From positions 34,204 to 98,203 of the forward strand of contig NZ_JAHLZF010000010.1 of NCBI RefSeq assembly GCF_018967645.1: a DNA stretch of 64,000 nt, in the 5' to 3' direction. The DNA comes from Allobacillus halotolerans (lineage in GTDB: Bacteria > Bacillota > Bacilli > Bacillales > Alkalibacillaceae). Position 1 is the first letter of the stretch. Every line of letters begins with the position of its first letter. Below, in pieces: positions 43,548 through 51,155 of this stretch. Position numbers and translations under genes: made by a program. The notes beneath the pieces were generated by a model, which was not told the DNA's origin, did not search any database, and saw nothing but the letters and a program-made list of their open reading frames with translations.

Positions 43548-43591
43548 AAAACTCCAGGTTAGTTATTGAAGTGACTAATCTGGAGTTTTTT
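43548..43591. terminator. Bidirectional intrinsic terminator
   Basis: Long stem AAAACTCCAGGTTAGT / ACTAATCTGGAGTTTT (one G-T pair) with T6 to the right; it separates the GGDEF gene from the convergent ABC ATPase gene. Confidence 0.92.
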
Positions 43592-43602
43592 AAATAAGCA
43601 AT

Positions 43603-44688
43603 CTATGAAATTCTTTCTTCGGTTTCGTAATCAAAAAAGTGAATATGGTCTAAGTCGAAAGCTAATTTCATCGTGTCTCCTGCTTTGTAATCTGCATGGG
43701 AATCAACACGTGCCACCAATTCTTGCCCGGAAATTGTCGTATATACATAGCTTTCCGATCCCAATAATTCGACGACTCGAACAGTGGCTTCGAACGTTGC
43801 ATAGTTGTCATCTAGACTTTCGCTGATATTTTCAGGTCGGATGCCTAAAATGATGGGTTTATTTTCGTAGCCACGTTCCTTCAAGGTTTGAAAGTGAGGT
43901 TCAGGGAGCAGAAATTTTGATTGACCGACGATAAAGTGACCGTCTACAATTGTCCCGTTTATGAGATTCATAGAAGGTGAACCGATGAATCCTGCGACAA
44001 ATGTGTTTTTCGGATTGTCAAAGATTTCTTTCGGAGCACCGATTTGTTGAATTTCACCCTGATGCATCACGACTAATCGGGTGGCCATTGTCATTGCTTC
44101 AACCTGGTCGTGTGTTACGTAAATCGTTGTTGTCTGGAGCTCTTGATGGATTTTTTGAATTTCTGCACGCATTTGAACACGTAATTTCGCATCCAAATTG
44201 GAGAGCGGCTCATCCATCAAAAATACTTTTGAATCGCGGACGATTGCTCTTCCTAAAGCGACGCGTTGACGCTGACCGCCAGATAAAAATTTCGGCTTAC
44301 GATTCAAAAATGGTTTTAAGTCGAGAATTTGCGCAACATGTTTAACGCGCTCATCAATCTCTTTTTTCGAAAACTTTCGAAGCTTTAATCCAAACGCCAT
44401 GTTCCCATAAACGGTCATATGTGGGTATAAAGCATAATGTTGAAAAACCATCGCGATATCGCGGTCCTTAGGTGAAAGATCATTCATTCTTTTTTCATCG
44501 ATATAAATATTTCCTGATGAAGGATTTTCTAGTCCTGCAATCATACGTAATGTCGTTGATTTGCCGCACCCGGATGGACCTACGAGAACGATGAACTCTT
44601 TATTGTGTATATGTAAATTAATGTTATTGACCACAACGTTTTTTCCATCATAGGATTTTGACAGATTTTCTAACCGAAGCTCAGTCAT
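43603..44688 (-). CDS. Sugar-type ABC ATPase, MsmX/UgpC family (orphan)
   Basis: A 361-aa CUT1-type ATPase. Walker A GPSGCGKST, Q-loop FQHYALYPHMTV, signature LSGGQRQRVALGRAI, Walker B VFLMDEPLSNLDAKLR and H-loop THD, then the regulatory OB-fold/TOBE domain (ILGIRPENI). No permease or binding protein lies nearby. Orphan ATPases of this kind (MsmX in Bacillus) energise several carbohydrate importers encoded elsewhere; that role is inferred. GGAGGAG precedes the ATG. Confidence 0.9.
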   Translation of the reverse strand: MTELRLENLSKSYDGKNVVVNNINLHIHNKEFIVLVGPSGCGKSTTLRMIAGLENPSSGNIYIDEKRMNDLSPKDRDIAMVFQHYALYPHMTVYGNMAFGLKLRKFSKKEIDERVKHVAQILDLKPFLNRKPKFLSGGQRQRVALGRAIVRDSKVFLMDEPLSNLDAKLRVQMRAEIQKIHQELQTTTIYVTHDQVEAMTMATRLVVMHQGEIQQIGAPKEIFDNPKNTFVAGFIGSPSMNLINGTIVDGHFIVGQSKFLLPEPHFQTLKERGYENKPIILGIRPENISESLDDNYATFEATVRVVELLGSESYVYTTISGQELVARVDSHADYKAGDTMKLAFDLDHIHFFDYETEERIS

Positions 44689-44819
44689 ATGTATTCTCCT
44701 CCGTCGTTACTTGTATTTATTTTAACGTATTTGTTTGAATGCCGCCTAGTATAACCCTGTACTTTCAAGCTTCTATCTACTAAAATTAAATGAAACAATT
44801 CGTACGAGGTGAATCTGAG

Positions 44820-45608
44820 ATGGATAAAAATATTGGTTTTATCGGCAGTGGAAAAATGGCACAAGCCATGATTGGTGGGATGTTGGAATCACGAATGGTC
44901 AATAAGGATCAAATTTTTGCATCGGCATTGACGACCCGCACAATCAATTGGATGGAAGAGCGATACGGGATTGAAATGTTTAAAGATAACAAGAAGGTCG
45001 CTTCAGAAAGTGATTATTTATTTTTTGCAGTGAAGCCGTATGTTTATCCAGAAGTGATTGAAGAAGTAAAAGGACATTTAAAGAAGGGTGCGATCATCAT
45101 CACTATCGCACCAGGTGTTTCGATTAAAGACATTACCGACGTATTCGGGGAGCAAACAAAAGTTGTGCGCAGCATGCCGAATACACCTTCATTTGTCGGA
45201 GAGGGCATGACCGTTATTAGCCCAAACGAACTCGTATCAGATGAAGAACAAGGTGAGGTCATTAAAATATTCGAAGCTTTCTCCCAAGTGGAAGTGATGG
45301 AAGAAAAGCAAATGGACGCGATTCCTGCAGTATCCGGTTCATCCCCAGCATATGTTTATGTCATGATTGAAGCGATGGCAGATGGCGCGGTGAAACAAGG
45401 AATTCCGCGAAGACAGGCGTATCGCTTGGCCAGTCAAGCCGTTCTGGGTGCCGCGAAAATGGTGCGCGACACCGACATTCATCCAGGAGAACTGAAGGAC
45501 CAAGTATGTACACCGAAAGGCACGACGATCAAAGCCATTGCAGCGTTGGAAGAAAACGGATTCCGTAACAGTATCATTAAAGCGATGGATGCGACGAGAG
45601 AAGAATAA
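44820..45608 (+). CDS. proC: Pyrroline-5-carboxylate reductase
   Basis: A 262-aa NAD(P)H-dependent reductase for the last step of proline synthesis. Nucleotide motif IGFIGSGKMAQAMIGGML, RSMPNTPSFVGEGMT, and the substrate motif AVSGSSPAYVYVMIEAMADG are complete; the C-terminal PKGTTIKAIAALEE is typical. ATG 44820 follows GAGGTGA; an in-frame ATG at 44790 would add ten unrelated residues. It stands alone with its own terminator. Bacillaceae often have two or three paralogues (ProI, ProH, ProG), and which one this is cannot be told. Confidence 0.92.
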   Translation: MDKNIGFIGSGKMAQAMIGGMLESRMVNKDQIFASALTTRTINWMEERYGIEMFKDNKKVASESDYLFFAVKPYVYPEVIEEVKGHLKKGAIIITIAPGVSIKDITDVFGEQTKVVRSMPNTPSFVGEGMTVISPNELVSDEEQGEVIKIFEAFSQVEVMEEKQMDAIPAVSGSSPAYVYVMIEAMADGAVKQGIPRRQAYRLASQAVLGAAKMVRDTDIHPGELKDQVCTPKGTTIKAIAALEENGFRNSIIKAMDATREE

Positions 45609-45619
45609 TATCAGGTGGC

Positions 45620-45658
45620 GCGCTCTTCAGAAATTGAATGAAGAGCGCGTTTTTTTTG
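45620..45658 (+). terminator. Intrinsic terminator after proC
   Basis: Perfect 11-bp stem CGCGCTCTTCA / TGAAGAGCGCG, 9-nt loop, eight T. Array E starts about 20 bp later. Confidence 0.93.
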
Positions 45659-45676
45659 TGGGTTTATCGTGATTGC

Positions 45677-45928
45677 TTTGAGCGGTTAAGGTAATTCTTT
45701 GAACGTTCACTTGCGTACTTTGAACGGTTATCCACACCGTTTGAACGGTCGTGTTTATCTTTTGAACGTTGAGCGCTCTTGTTTGAACGCTGCCGCGCAC
45801 CGTTTGAACGTTGAGCGCTCTCATTTGAACGGTCCCGCGCGTTATTTGAACGTTGAGCGCTCTCATTTGAACGATCACGTACATTATTTGAACGTTAAAC
45901 AAACTCTTTTGACCGCTTAACGCTAAAC
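45677..45928. repeat. 21-bp-pitch repeat array E, TTTGAACG family (12 units, no indel)
   Basis: TTTG(A/C)(A/G/C)CG-type cores start at 45677, 45698, 45719, 45740, 45761, 45782, 45803, 45824, 45845, 45866, 45887 and 45908: twelve units at exactly 21 bp. First and last cores are the most divergent (TTTGAGCG, TTTGACCG). A longer subtype TTTGAACGTTGAGCGCTC recurs in alternate units at 45761, 45803, 45845, giving a partial 42-bp period. Lies between the proC terminator and the 3' end of the convergent menC-like gene. The same core family, opposite strand, makes up array D. Confidence 0.95.
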
Positions 45929-45946
45929 ACGCTCGCTATAGCCGAA

Positions 45947-47059
45947 TCAAAATTCAAACACCTTCTGATCAATCGTAAATTTCTCCATTGCCTCATAATC
46001 GATGTCAAATCCAATTCCAGCACCCGTTGGCACAGTGATTTCGCCGTTTTGGACGGTTACTTCGGGTGTAATAATGTCTTGCTCCCAATAAAGTGCGGAG
46101 GCTGCGGTGTCACCGGGGACGGTAAAGTTCGGCAGGCTTGTGAGTGCGATGTTGTGCGCTCGTCCAACGCCTGCTTCAAGCATGCCGCCACACCAAACGG
46201 CAATTCCTTTTTCGGCGCAATAGTCGTGGATGCGTTTGGCTTCGGTCAGTCCGCCGACGCGTCCGATTTTGATGTTGACGACTTGGCAGCTTCCGAGTTC
46301 AATCGCCTTCCGAGCGTCTTCAAATGAGTTGATGCTTTCATCTAAACAGATCGGTGTTTCGATCGCTTGTTGCAACATAGCGTGATCGACAATATCATCA
46401 TGACCGAGTGGTTGTTCGATCATCATCAAATCGAGCGTATCCAATTGCTTCAAATGTGCCATATCTTCTAGGGTGTAGGCAGAATTGGCATCAACCATCA
46501 ATTGCGCATCCGGAAATTCTCTCCGCACCTCGGTCAGTGGATCGATGTCAAAGCCGGGCTTGATTTTTAGTTTTATCCGCTTATAGCCGGCATCTAATTT
46601 TTCTTGGACGCGGTCGAGCAATTCATCGGTCGTAGGTGCAATACCGAGACTAATCCCGACATCAATCGTTTCTTGACTACCCCCGAGCGCTTCACTCAAC
46701 GAAATGTTTTTTCTTTTGGCATAAAGGTCCCACACCGCGCCTTCAATGGATGCTTTCGCCATGTTATTCCGTCGGATGACTGCAAAGCGTTCGGTTACTT
46801 CACGCGGATGATCGATTGGTTTTTCCGTCAATAATGGGATTAGAAAATCAATGAGCATATGCTCTGTCGTTGCGACGGTTTCCTCTGTATACCAAGGTTC
46901 TGTGAAGGCTACGGATTCGCCATAACCACGGTTGCCCTCAGCATCTTCTGTTTCTATGATAAAAAGTTCTTTATTTTGGAGTGTGCCAAAACTCGTTTGA
47001 AATGGATTTTTCATACGCATACGTAATTTATGTAATGTGATTTTTTGAATCGGGATCAT
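45947..47059 (-). CDS. menC: o-Succinylbenzoate synthase / N-succinylamino acid racemase (enolase superfamily)
   Basis: A 370-aa enolase-superfamily enzyme of the MenC type 2/NSAR group. Catalytic Lys pair in RIKLKIKPG and NIKIGRVGG, metal ligands in [16 protein letters not shown] and CLDES, and [12 protein letters not shown] near the end match Bacillus/Amycolatopsis members that show both OSBS and N-acylamino acid racemase activity. No other menaquinone gene is nearby, and a pyroglutamyl peptidase is divergently transcribed, so racemisation in amino acid salvage is as likely as menaquinone synthesis. AAGGAGT precedes ATG. Confidence 0.85.
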   Translation of the reverse strand: MIPIQKITLHKLRMRMKNPFQTSFGTLQNKELFIIETEDAEGNRGYGESVAFTEPWYTEETVATTEHMLIDFLIPLLTEKPIDHPREVTERFAVIRRNNMAKASIEGAVWDLYAKRKNISLSEALGGSQETIDVGISLGIAPTTDELLDRVQEKLDAGYKRIKLKIKPGFDIDPLTEVRREFPDAQLMVDANSAYTLEDMAHLKQLDTLDLMMIEQPLGHDDIVDHAMLQQAIETPICLDESINSFEDARKAIELGSCQVVNIKIGRVGGLTEAKRIHDYCAEKGIAVWCGGMLEAGVGRAHNIALTSLPNFTVPGDTAASALYWEQDIITPEVTVQNGEITVPTGAGIGFDIDYEAMEKFTIDQKVFEF

Positions 47060-47145
47060 GGAATGACTCCTTTAAACAATCAGTTATTTTCTCCATTTTA
47101 TCATATCTCCAATGTGTTAAAATGACAGAAAAGGGAGCGAGTCAG

Positions 47146-47754
47146 ATGAAGACATTATTGTTAACCGGTTTTGAACCGTTTTTGAATTTCAGTGAAAACC
47201 CGACGATGAATATTGTTGAAAATCTTCATGGAATAGAAATAGCTGGGTACCAGGTGATCGGCAAAAATTTGCCGGTTGATTATGAAAAAAGTGGCAATGC
47301 GATGATCGAATTGATGGATGAAGTGGGGCCAGATGCTGTTGTATCTTTAGGTCTTGCAGGTGGAAGAAACCAACTAACGCCTGAGCGGATTGCGATTAAT
47401 TGTAATGAGTCCGATCAACCAGATAATGCAGGGAACAAGCCGCGGGGCGAGCGAATACATACGGAAGGACCCGATGGCATTTTTTCGACATTACCGATTC
47501 AGCAAATGGTCGACCGCTTGCATGAAGCAGGGTATCCCGCGAAAATATCCAATTCAGCTGGAACTTATTTGTGTAATCATGTCATGTACAGAGCGCTTTA
47601 TTACTTTCAACAAAATAAACAACAAGCGCCAGCAGGGTTTATTCATATCCCGGCTTCACATCAATTAGCTGTCGAGCATGGACGGATTCCAAGTTGGTCT
47701 CAAGCGGATTTACAAGAAGCCGTTCGAATTTGTTTGTCATGTCTCGAACAATAG
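47146..47754 (+). CDS. pcp: Pyrrolidone-carboxylate (pyroglutamyl) peptidase
   Basis: A 202-aa C15-family cysteine peptidase that removes N-terminal pyroglutamate. LLTGFEPFLNFSENPT at the N-terminus, the Glu-containing SLGLAGGRNQLTPERIAIN, catalytic Cys in SNSAGTYLCNHVMY and His in FIHIPASH are visible. ATG 47146 follows AGGGAGCGAG; the longer frame from 47122 has no ribosome site. Cytoplasmic. It overlaps no neighbour and is followed 12 bp later by a small membrane-protein gene, probably in the same transcript. Confidence 0.93.
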   Translation: MKTLLLTGFEPFLNFSENPTMNIVENLHGIEIAGYQVIGKNLPVDYEKSGNAMIELMDEVGPDAVVSLGLAGGRNQLTPERIAINCNESDQPDNAGNKPRGERIHTEGPDGIFSTLPIQQMVDRLHEAGYPAKISNSAGTYLCNHVMYRALYYFQQNKQQAPAGFIHIPASHQLAVEHGRIPSWSQADLQEAVRICLSCLEQ

Positions 47755-47766
47755 AGGGGGAGCGTT

Positions 47767-48057
47767 ATGGGTGAAATTATCTCATTTGTATTGTTGCTAA
47801 TGGGCACATTACTGCTAATGTGGAAAGATCTAAAAAGGCTAAAATTCCGCGAATGGATTGGTTTCATTATTAGTCTTGTGACAGCTGTCGCGGTTGGTGT
47901 CATCATTATTTACTTTTTCGGCAATTGGATTTTGGATATGATCGATCATGCTACACTGCATTGGATTCTCAGCTGGGGCATTGCCATTTTTGGTGTGGTC
48001 ATTGCATCTTATATCTATTTCAAGTTGACTCAAAAATTTACGCATGGAAAGTTATAA
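47767..48057 (+). CDS. Small three-helix membrane protein
   Basis: A 96-aa hydrophobic protein with three predicted transmembrane helices (FVLLLMGTLLLMW, WIGFIISLVTAVAVGVIIIYF, WILSWGIAIFGVVIASYIYF) and a short basic tail. I do not recognise a family. GAGGGGGAGCG precedes the ATG, and the 12-bp distance from pcp suggests co-transcription. Confidence 0.72.
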   Translation: MGEIISFVLLLMGTLLLMWKDLKRLKFREWIGFIISLVTAVAVGVIIIYFFGNWILDMIDHATLHWILSWGIAIFGVVIASYIYFKLTQKFTHGKL

Positions 48058-48142
48058 ACCGGTGCGCTTCTAAGTTCATGATGATTGAAAAAAGAGCGAT
48101 CAGGGAATAGTATTCTAAAACGGCAAAAAAGGTGTGTCCCTG

Positions 48143-48220
48143 ATGCGGTGGATTTTTCGAATGTTATTTCGTGTATTTTTAGCTAAGAAATTATATAACA
48201 AAATTCGAGGCAGAAAATAA
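48143..48220 (+). CDS. Possible very small basic membrane-associated peptide (25 aa)
   Basis: An ATG-initiated frame of 25 codons encoding an amphipathic, strongly basic peptide (MRWIFRMLFRVFLAKKLY followed by NKIRGRK). AAAAAAGGTG lies about 12 nt upstream, and the next gene begins 12 bp after its stop. Too short for homology-based support; listed because codon content, ribosome site and spacing look gene-like. Confidence 0.4.
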   Translation: MRWIFRMLFRVFLAKKLYNKIRGRK

Positions 48221-48232
48221 CGAGGTGATTGC

Positions 48233-48460
48233 ATGAGTGAACTAGAAGGTTTAGATGGTACAGTGAATGTTTATGTCAATGGAAAAGAAGTTGAAGTGTT
48301 TATGGGTGCACGGGTGAGAGATGCACTCATGACTTATGATCAAGAAGCATTCAGTGAGCATTTGCAAGGTGAAATCCGAATCGAAGACCAAGATGGACAC
48401 CGACTGAGTCCACAGGAACGTGTGGCAAACGGTGCACAATACTTTATTGATGAAAAATAA
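48233..48460 (+). CDS. Small beta-grasp-like protein of unknown function
   Basis: A 75-aa acidic protein. The pattern VNVYVNGKEVEVFMGARVRDAL followed by a C-terminal LSPQERVANGAQYFI recalls small ubiquitin-like/ThiS-like beta-grasp folds (a strand pair with NGK turn, then a helix), but the diglycine end of ThiS and MoaD is absent, so a sulphur-carrier role is unlikely. GAGGTGATTGC precedes the ATG. It is followed by a terminator and is the last gene of the small unit that may start at pcp. Confidence 0.68.
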   Translation: MSELEGLDGTVNVYVNGKEVEVFMGARVRDALMTYDQEAFSEHLQGEIRIEDQDGHRLSPQERVANGAQYFIDEK

Positions 48461-48467
48461 TGTTGTT

Positions 48468-48510
48468 CAAAAAGCTTCAATAGCCAGAAATTGCTGTTGA
48501 GGCTTTTTTT
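48468..48510 (+). terminator. Intrinsic terminator before the Nramp-like gene
   Basis: AAAAAGCTTCAATAGC pairs with GCTGTTGAGGCTTTTT (G-T pairs tolerated), loop about 8 nt, seven T. Confidence 0.82.
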
Positions 48511-48523
48511 ATATCCTCGAGCT

Positions 48524-48552
48524 TTGTCAATAATCAGAAAAAAATGTATACT
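48524..48552 (+). promoter_or_regulatory. Sigma-A promoter of the Nramp-like gene
   Basis: TTGTCA (48524-48529), 17-bp spacer, TATACT (48547-48552). Located between the preceding terminator and the AAGGGAG ribosome site; no operator-like palindrome (for example an MntR or Fur box) was noticed. Confidence 0.65.
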
Positions 48553-48583
48553 TGAGTCAAAAAAGATTGAAAGGGAGATTTTT

Positions 48584-49789
48584 ATGGCTCGGAAAGGGTT
48601 GGTCGAACGGATTAAACGAATTGGACCAGGAACGATTGTCGCAGCAGCGATTGTCGGGCCGGGAACGGTGACGACGGCCTCATCTGTTGGTGCGGAATTT
48701 GGTTACATACTCATTTGGGCGCTCGTCTTCTCCGTCTTGGCGACGATGTTTTTACAAGAAATGACAACTCGGCTGGGCGTCGTATCTCGAATGGATCTAG
48801 GCGCTGCGTTTCGAAATCAATTTCAGAATCCGATTTTGAAAACGGCTACAATCCTGTTGATCATTTCAGCGATTTTCGTCGGGAATGCGGCATACGAAGC
48901 GGGTAACATTACTGGTGGAGCCATTGGTGTGGCTGCACTGACGGACACGCCAGTTTCTTACTGGTCGATTATTATAGGTGTGATTGCTGCATTGCTTTTA
49001 TGGTTTGGAAATTATCAAATGATTGAGCGTGTCTTTATTGTATTAATAGCCGTTATGAGTTTTAGTTTTATTCTCACGGCAATTGTCATCAAACCGGATA
49101 TCGGCGAGATTTTTGGTGGGTTTGCTCCTGAAATTCCCGACGGGGCAGCAATTTTAGTGATCTCTTTAATCGGGACAACGATTGTACCTTATACGCTTTT
49201 CTTACAATCGGCAACGGTGCAAGAACGGTATGAAGGAAAAGAGCGTTTAGGCGATAGCCGTTTTGATATTATTTTTTCAATGGTCATCGTCATGGTAGTT
49301 ACCGTTTCGATCATCGTGACGGCAGCGGTGGCTTTTCCGCTTGGAACAAATATCGAAAATCCGATTGATATGGCAGACCAATTGGAGCCACTGCTAGGTA
49401 CGTGGGCAAAATATGTTTTCGGGATTGGTATTTTTGCAGCAGGGATCACTTCAGCGATGACGGCACCACTTGCTGCAGCTTATGCGACAACTGGAGTGCT
49501 CGGTTGGAAACAAAACCTGAAATCCTATAAATTCCGTGCCATTTGGTTGTTCATATTAATCACAGGTGTCGTGTTTGCTAGTATGGGCTATAGTCCAATA
49601 CAGCTCATCGTATTCTCTCAATATGCGAACGGACTCATTTTGCCGATTATCGTTCTTTTCTTGATGTTCGTCATGAACAATAGTCGAATGCTCGGCGAAA
49701 ATACAAACCGAACATGGCTAAATATTGTCGGATGGATTATATTTGCGATTACGTTATTGCTGACGTTAAATAGTTTTGAAATTATTTAA
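48584..49789 (+). CDS. Nramp-family-related transporter with altered metal-site residues
   Basis: A 401-aa membrane carrier with about eleven transmembrane segments and the Nramp layout. In canonical Nramp proteins TM1 carries DPGN and TM6 carries MPH, supplying the Asp, Asn and Met metal ligands. Here the matching segments read IVGPGTVTTAS (Gly25-Pro-Gly-Thr28) and TIVPYTLFL, so Asp, Asn, Met and His are all replaced. Transport of Mn2+ or Fe2+ by the usual site is therefore doubtful; such divergent relatives are seen in Firmicutes without assigned substrates. ATG 48584 follows AAAGGGAG; the longer open frame covers the terminator and promoter. Confidence 0.85.
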   Translation: MARKGLVERIKRIGPGTIVAAAIVGPGTVTTASSVGAEFGYILIWALVFSVLATMFLQEMTTRLGVVSRMDLGAAFRNQFQNPILKTATILLIISAIFVGNAAYEAGNITGGAIGVAALTDTPVSYWSIIIGVIAALLLWFGNYQMIERVFIVLIAVMSFSFILTAIVIKPDIGEIFGGFAPEIPDGAAILVISLIGTTIVPYTLFLQSATVQERYEGKERLGDSRFDIIFSMVIVMVVTVSIIVTAAVAFPLGTNIENPIDMADQLEPLLGTWAKYVFGIGIFAAGITSAMTAPLAAAYATTGVLGWKQNLKSYKFRAIWLFILITGVVFASMGYSPIQLIVFSQYANGLILPIIVLFLMFVMNNSRMLGENTNRTWLNIVGWIIFAITLLLTLNSFEII

Positions 49790-49802
49790 TGAGGGTTAGA
49801 GG

Positions 49803-49840
49803 GAGCCATGTCAGTTCACGTGACTGGCATGGTTCTTTAT
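49803..49840 (+). terminator. Intrinsic terminator after the Nramp-like gene
   Basis: 13-bp stem GAGCCATGTCAGT / ACTGGCATGGTTC (two G-T pairs), 7-nt loop, short U-tract TTTAT. Confidence 0.8.
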
Positions 49841-49865
49841 ACAAATTTCGAGAAGAGGTTTGCTG

Positions 49866-50321
49866 ATGTATTTTCCGTCCAAAAATGACTTGCTTTTTTT
49901 CTTGATATTCTGGGGAATTATTTTGTTTTTAGTCGGCGTTTATTTTGTAGGTGGCGAACCTAGTGGCTTTCAGCTAATCGCGTATGACAGTTTAATCGGC
50001 ATCATCATTAACGTATTACTGATTGGATTTTTGCTATGGATTTGGTTTGGTACGGGTTATTTAGTAGAGGACGGAAAGATCGTTATACGTTCAGGACCGT
50101 TTAAAACAACCGTGCCAATCGGTGAAATTAAAAAGTTAAGTAAAACCAAAAACCCATTTTCAGCACCGGCCTTATCGATTGATCGGATGGAAATATTATA
50201 TGGACATTATAAGGTCGCGTTAATCTCTCCAGATCATGAAGAAAAGTTCGTTGTGATGTTATTGGAAGAAAATCCGCGGATTGAATTGGATGAGAAATTA
50301 AAGAATCACATAGAGTTATGA
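49866..50321 (+). CDS. Membrane protein with bacterial PH domain
   Basis: A 151-aa protein with two transmembrane helices (LLFFLIFWGIILFLVGVYF and a second around IGIIINVLLIGFLLWIW), followed by a C-terminal PH-like domain (TGYLVEDGKIVIRSGPFKTT, IGEIKKLSKTKNP, KVALISPDHEEKFV), the pattern of the Bacillus YyaB/YdeK-like family. Function unknown. ATG 49866 is favoured after GAGAAGAGGT; an in-frame TTG at 49860 is closer than usual. Single-gene unit ended by a good terminator. Confidence 0.8.
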   Translation: MYFPSKNDLLFFLIFWGIILFLVGVYFVGGEPSGFQLIAYDSLIGIIINVLLIGFLLWIWFGTGYLVEDGKIVIRSGPFKTTVPIGEIKKLSKTKNPFSAPALSIDRMEILYGHYKVALISPDHEEKFVVMLLEENPRIELDEKLKNHIEL

Positions 50322-50365
50322 TGGTTCCATCGGGAAAAAAGAGAAACGACATAATGAAATAGAAT

Positions 50366-50402
50366 TTCACTCCAGTTAATTTTTTGACTGGAGTGATTTT
50401 TT
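50366..50402 (+). terminator. Intrinsic terminator after the PH-domain gene
   Basis: CACTCCAGT / ACTGGAGTG perfect stem with a 10-nt loop and T6. Array H begins about 35 bp downstream. Confidence 0.88.
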
Positions 50403-50437
50403 GTTGTTGGCGGCTGAAGTAAGGTGATTTTAGCGGC

Positions 50438-50980
50438 CGTATATGCGACCATCTTTTGAAAATATGCCCCCTATATGTCGCAATATGTACCCGGTTTCTA
50501 CACATATGCGACCGGCCAGACGATATATGAGCCCGTGAGCAGAATATATGTGCCCACTTTTCATTTATATGTGCCCAATCAGATCCCAGAGGAACCGATC
50601 TGGATGATGTAGATATATGCGCCCAACCTCAGGAAATATGGGTCTATCCTAGTGTGTTATGCCCCCGTTTTCTACATATATGCGCCCGACCAAGCGAGAT
50701 ATGAGCCCGCGAGCAGATTATATGCTCCCACTTTTCATTTATATGCGCCCAATCAGATCCCTGAGGAACCGATCTGGATGATGTAGGTATATGCGCCCAA
50801 CCTCAGGAAATATGGACCTATCCTGGCGTGTTATGCCCCGTTTTCTACACATATGCGACCGACCAGGCGATATATGAGCCCGCCGGCAGAAAATATGCTC
50901 CCACTTTTCATTTATATGCGCCCAATCAAATCTCAGAGGAACCAACCTGGTTGATGTATATATATGCCCCATACTATAAG
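50438..50980. repeat. 21-bp-pitch repeat array H with a 174-bp tandem macro-repeat
   Basis: About 26 units with ATATGCGCCC/ATATGAGCCC-like cores on the plus strand. The landmark CCCACTTTTC occurs at 50553, 50727 and 50900 (174 and 173 bp apart). Each macro-unit contains a non-core insert, CAGATC ... GATCTG arms about 11 bp apart, i.e. a conserved small palindrome within the repeat (the third copy is degraded). The array ends about 60 bp before the promoter of the muropeptide operon. Confidence 0.92.
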
Positions 50981-51023
50981 TAATTCCTTTCAGAATTTTA
51001 ACAATCAACTGCTAAATAAAAAT

Positions 51024-51070
51024 AAATTTCACAAAATATTGTTGAAATTTGATATTTTATTTTATACAAT
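51024..51070 (+). promoter_or_regulatory. murQ operon promoter with candidate MurR operator
   Basis: TTGAAA (51042-51047), 17-bp spacer, TACAAT (51065-51070). A perfect 8-bp inverted repeat, AAATTTCA (51024-51031) and TGAAATTT (51043-51050), spans 27 bp and covers the -35 hexamer. It is well placed for repression by the RpiR-type regulator encoded in this operon. The promoter and palindrome are seen; the regulator link is inferred. Confidence 0.6.
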
Positions 51071-51155
51071 GAATATATAGTACTTAGCTTAAGTGTAAGT
51101 CTTTTTTTAAAACCACTTTTGAAAAGGCTTTCATATTAAGTAGGAAGGTATGAAC

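Noticed and set aside
45627..45920. Open frames on both strands in array E (ALNVQ-like and RLNVERS-like repeats)
   Set aside because: Products of the phased TTTGAACG repeat; both strands are open at once and neither has a ribosome site.
47767..48057. Holin-like assignment for the three-helix membrane protein
   Set aside because: Only size and topology agree; no lysis genes nearby and no specific motif.
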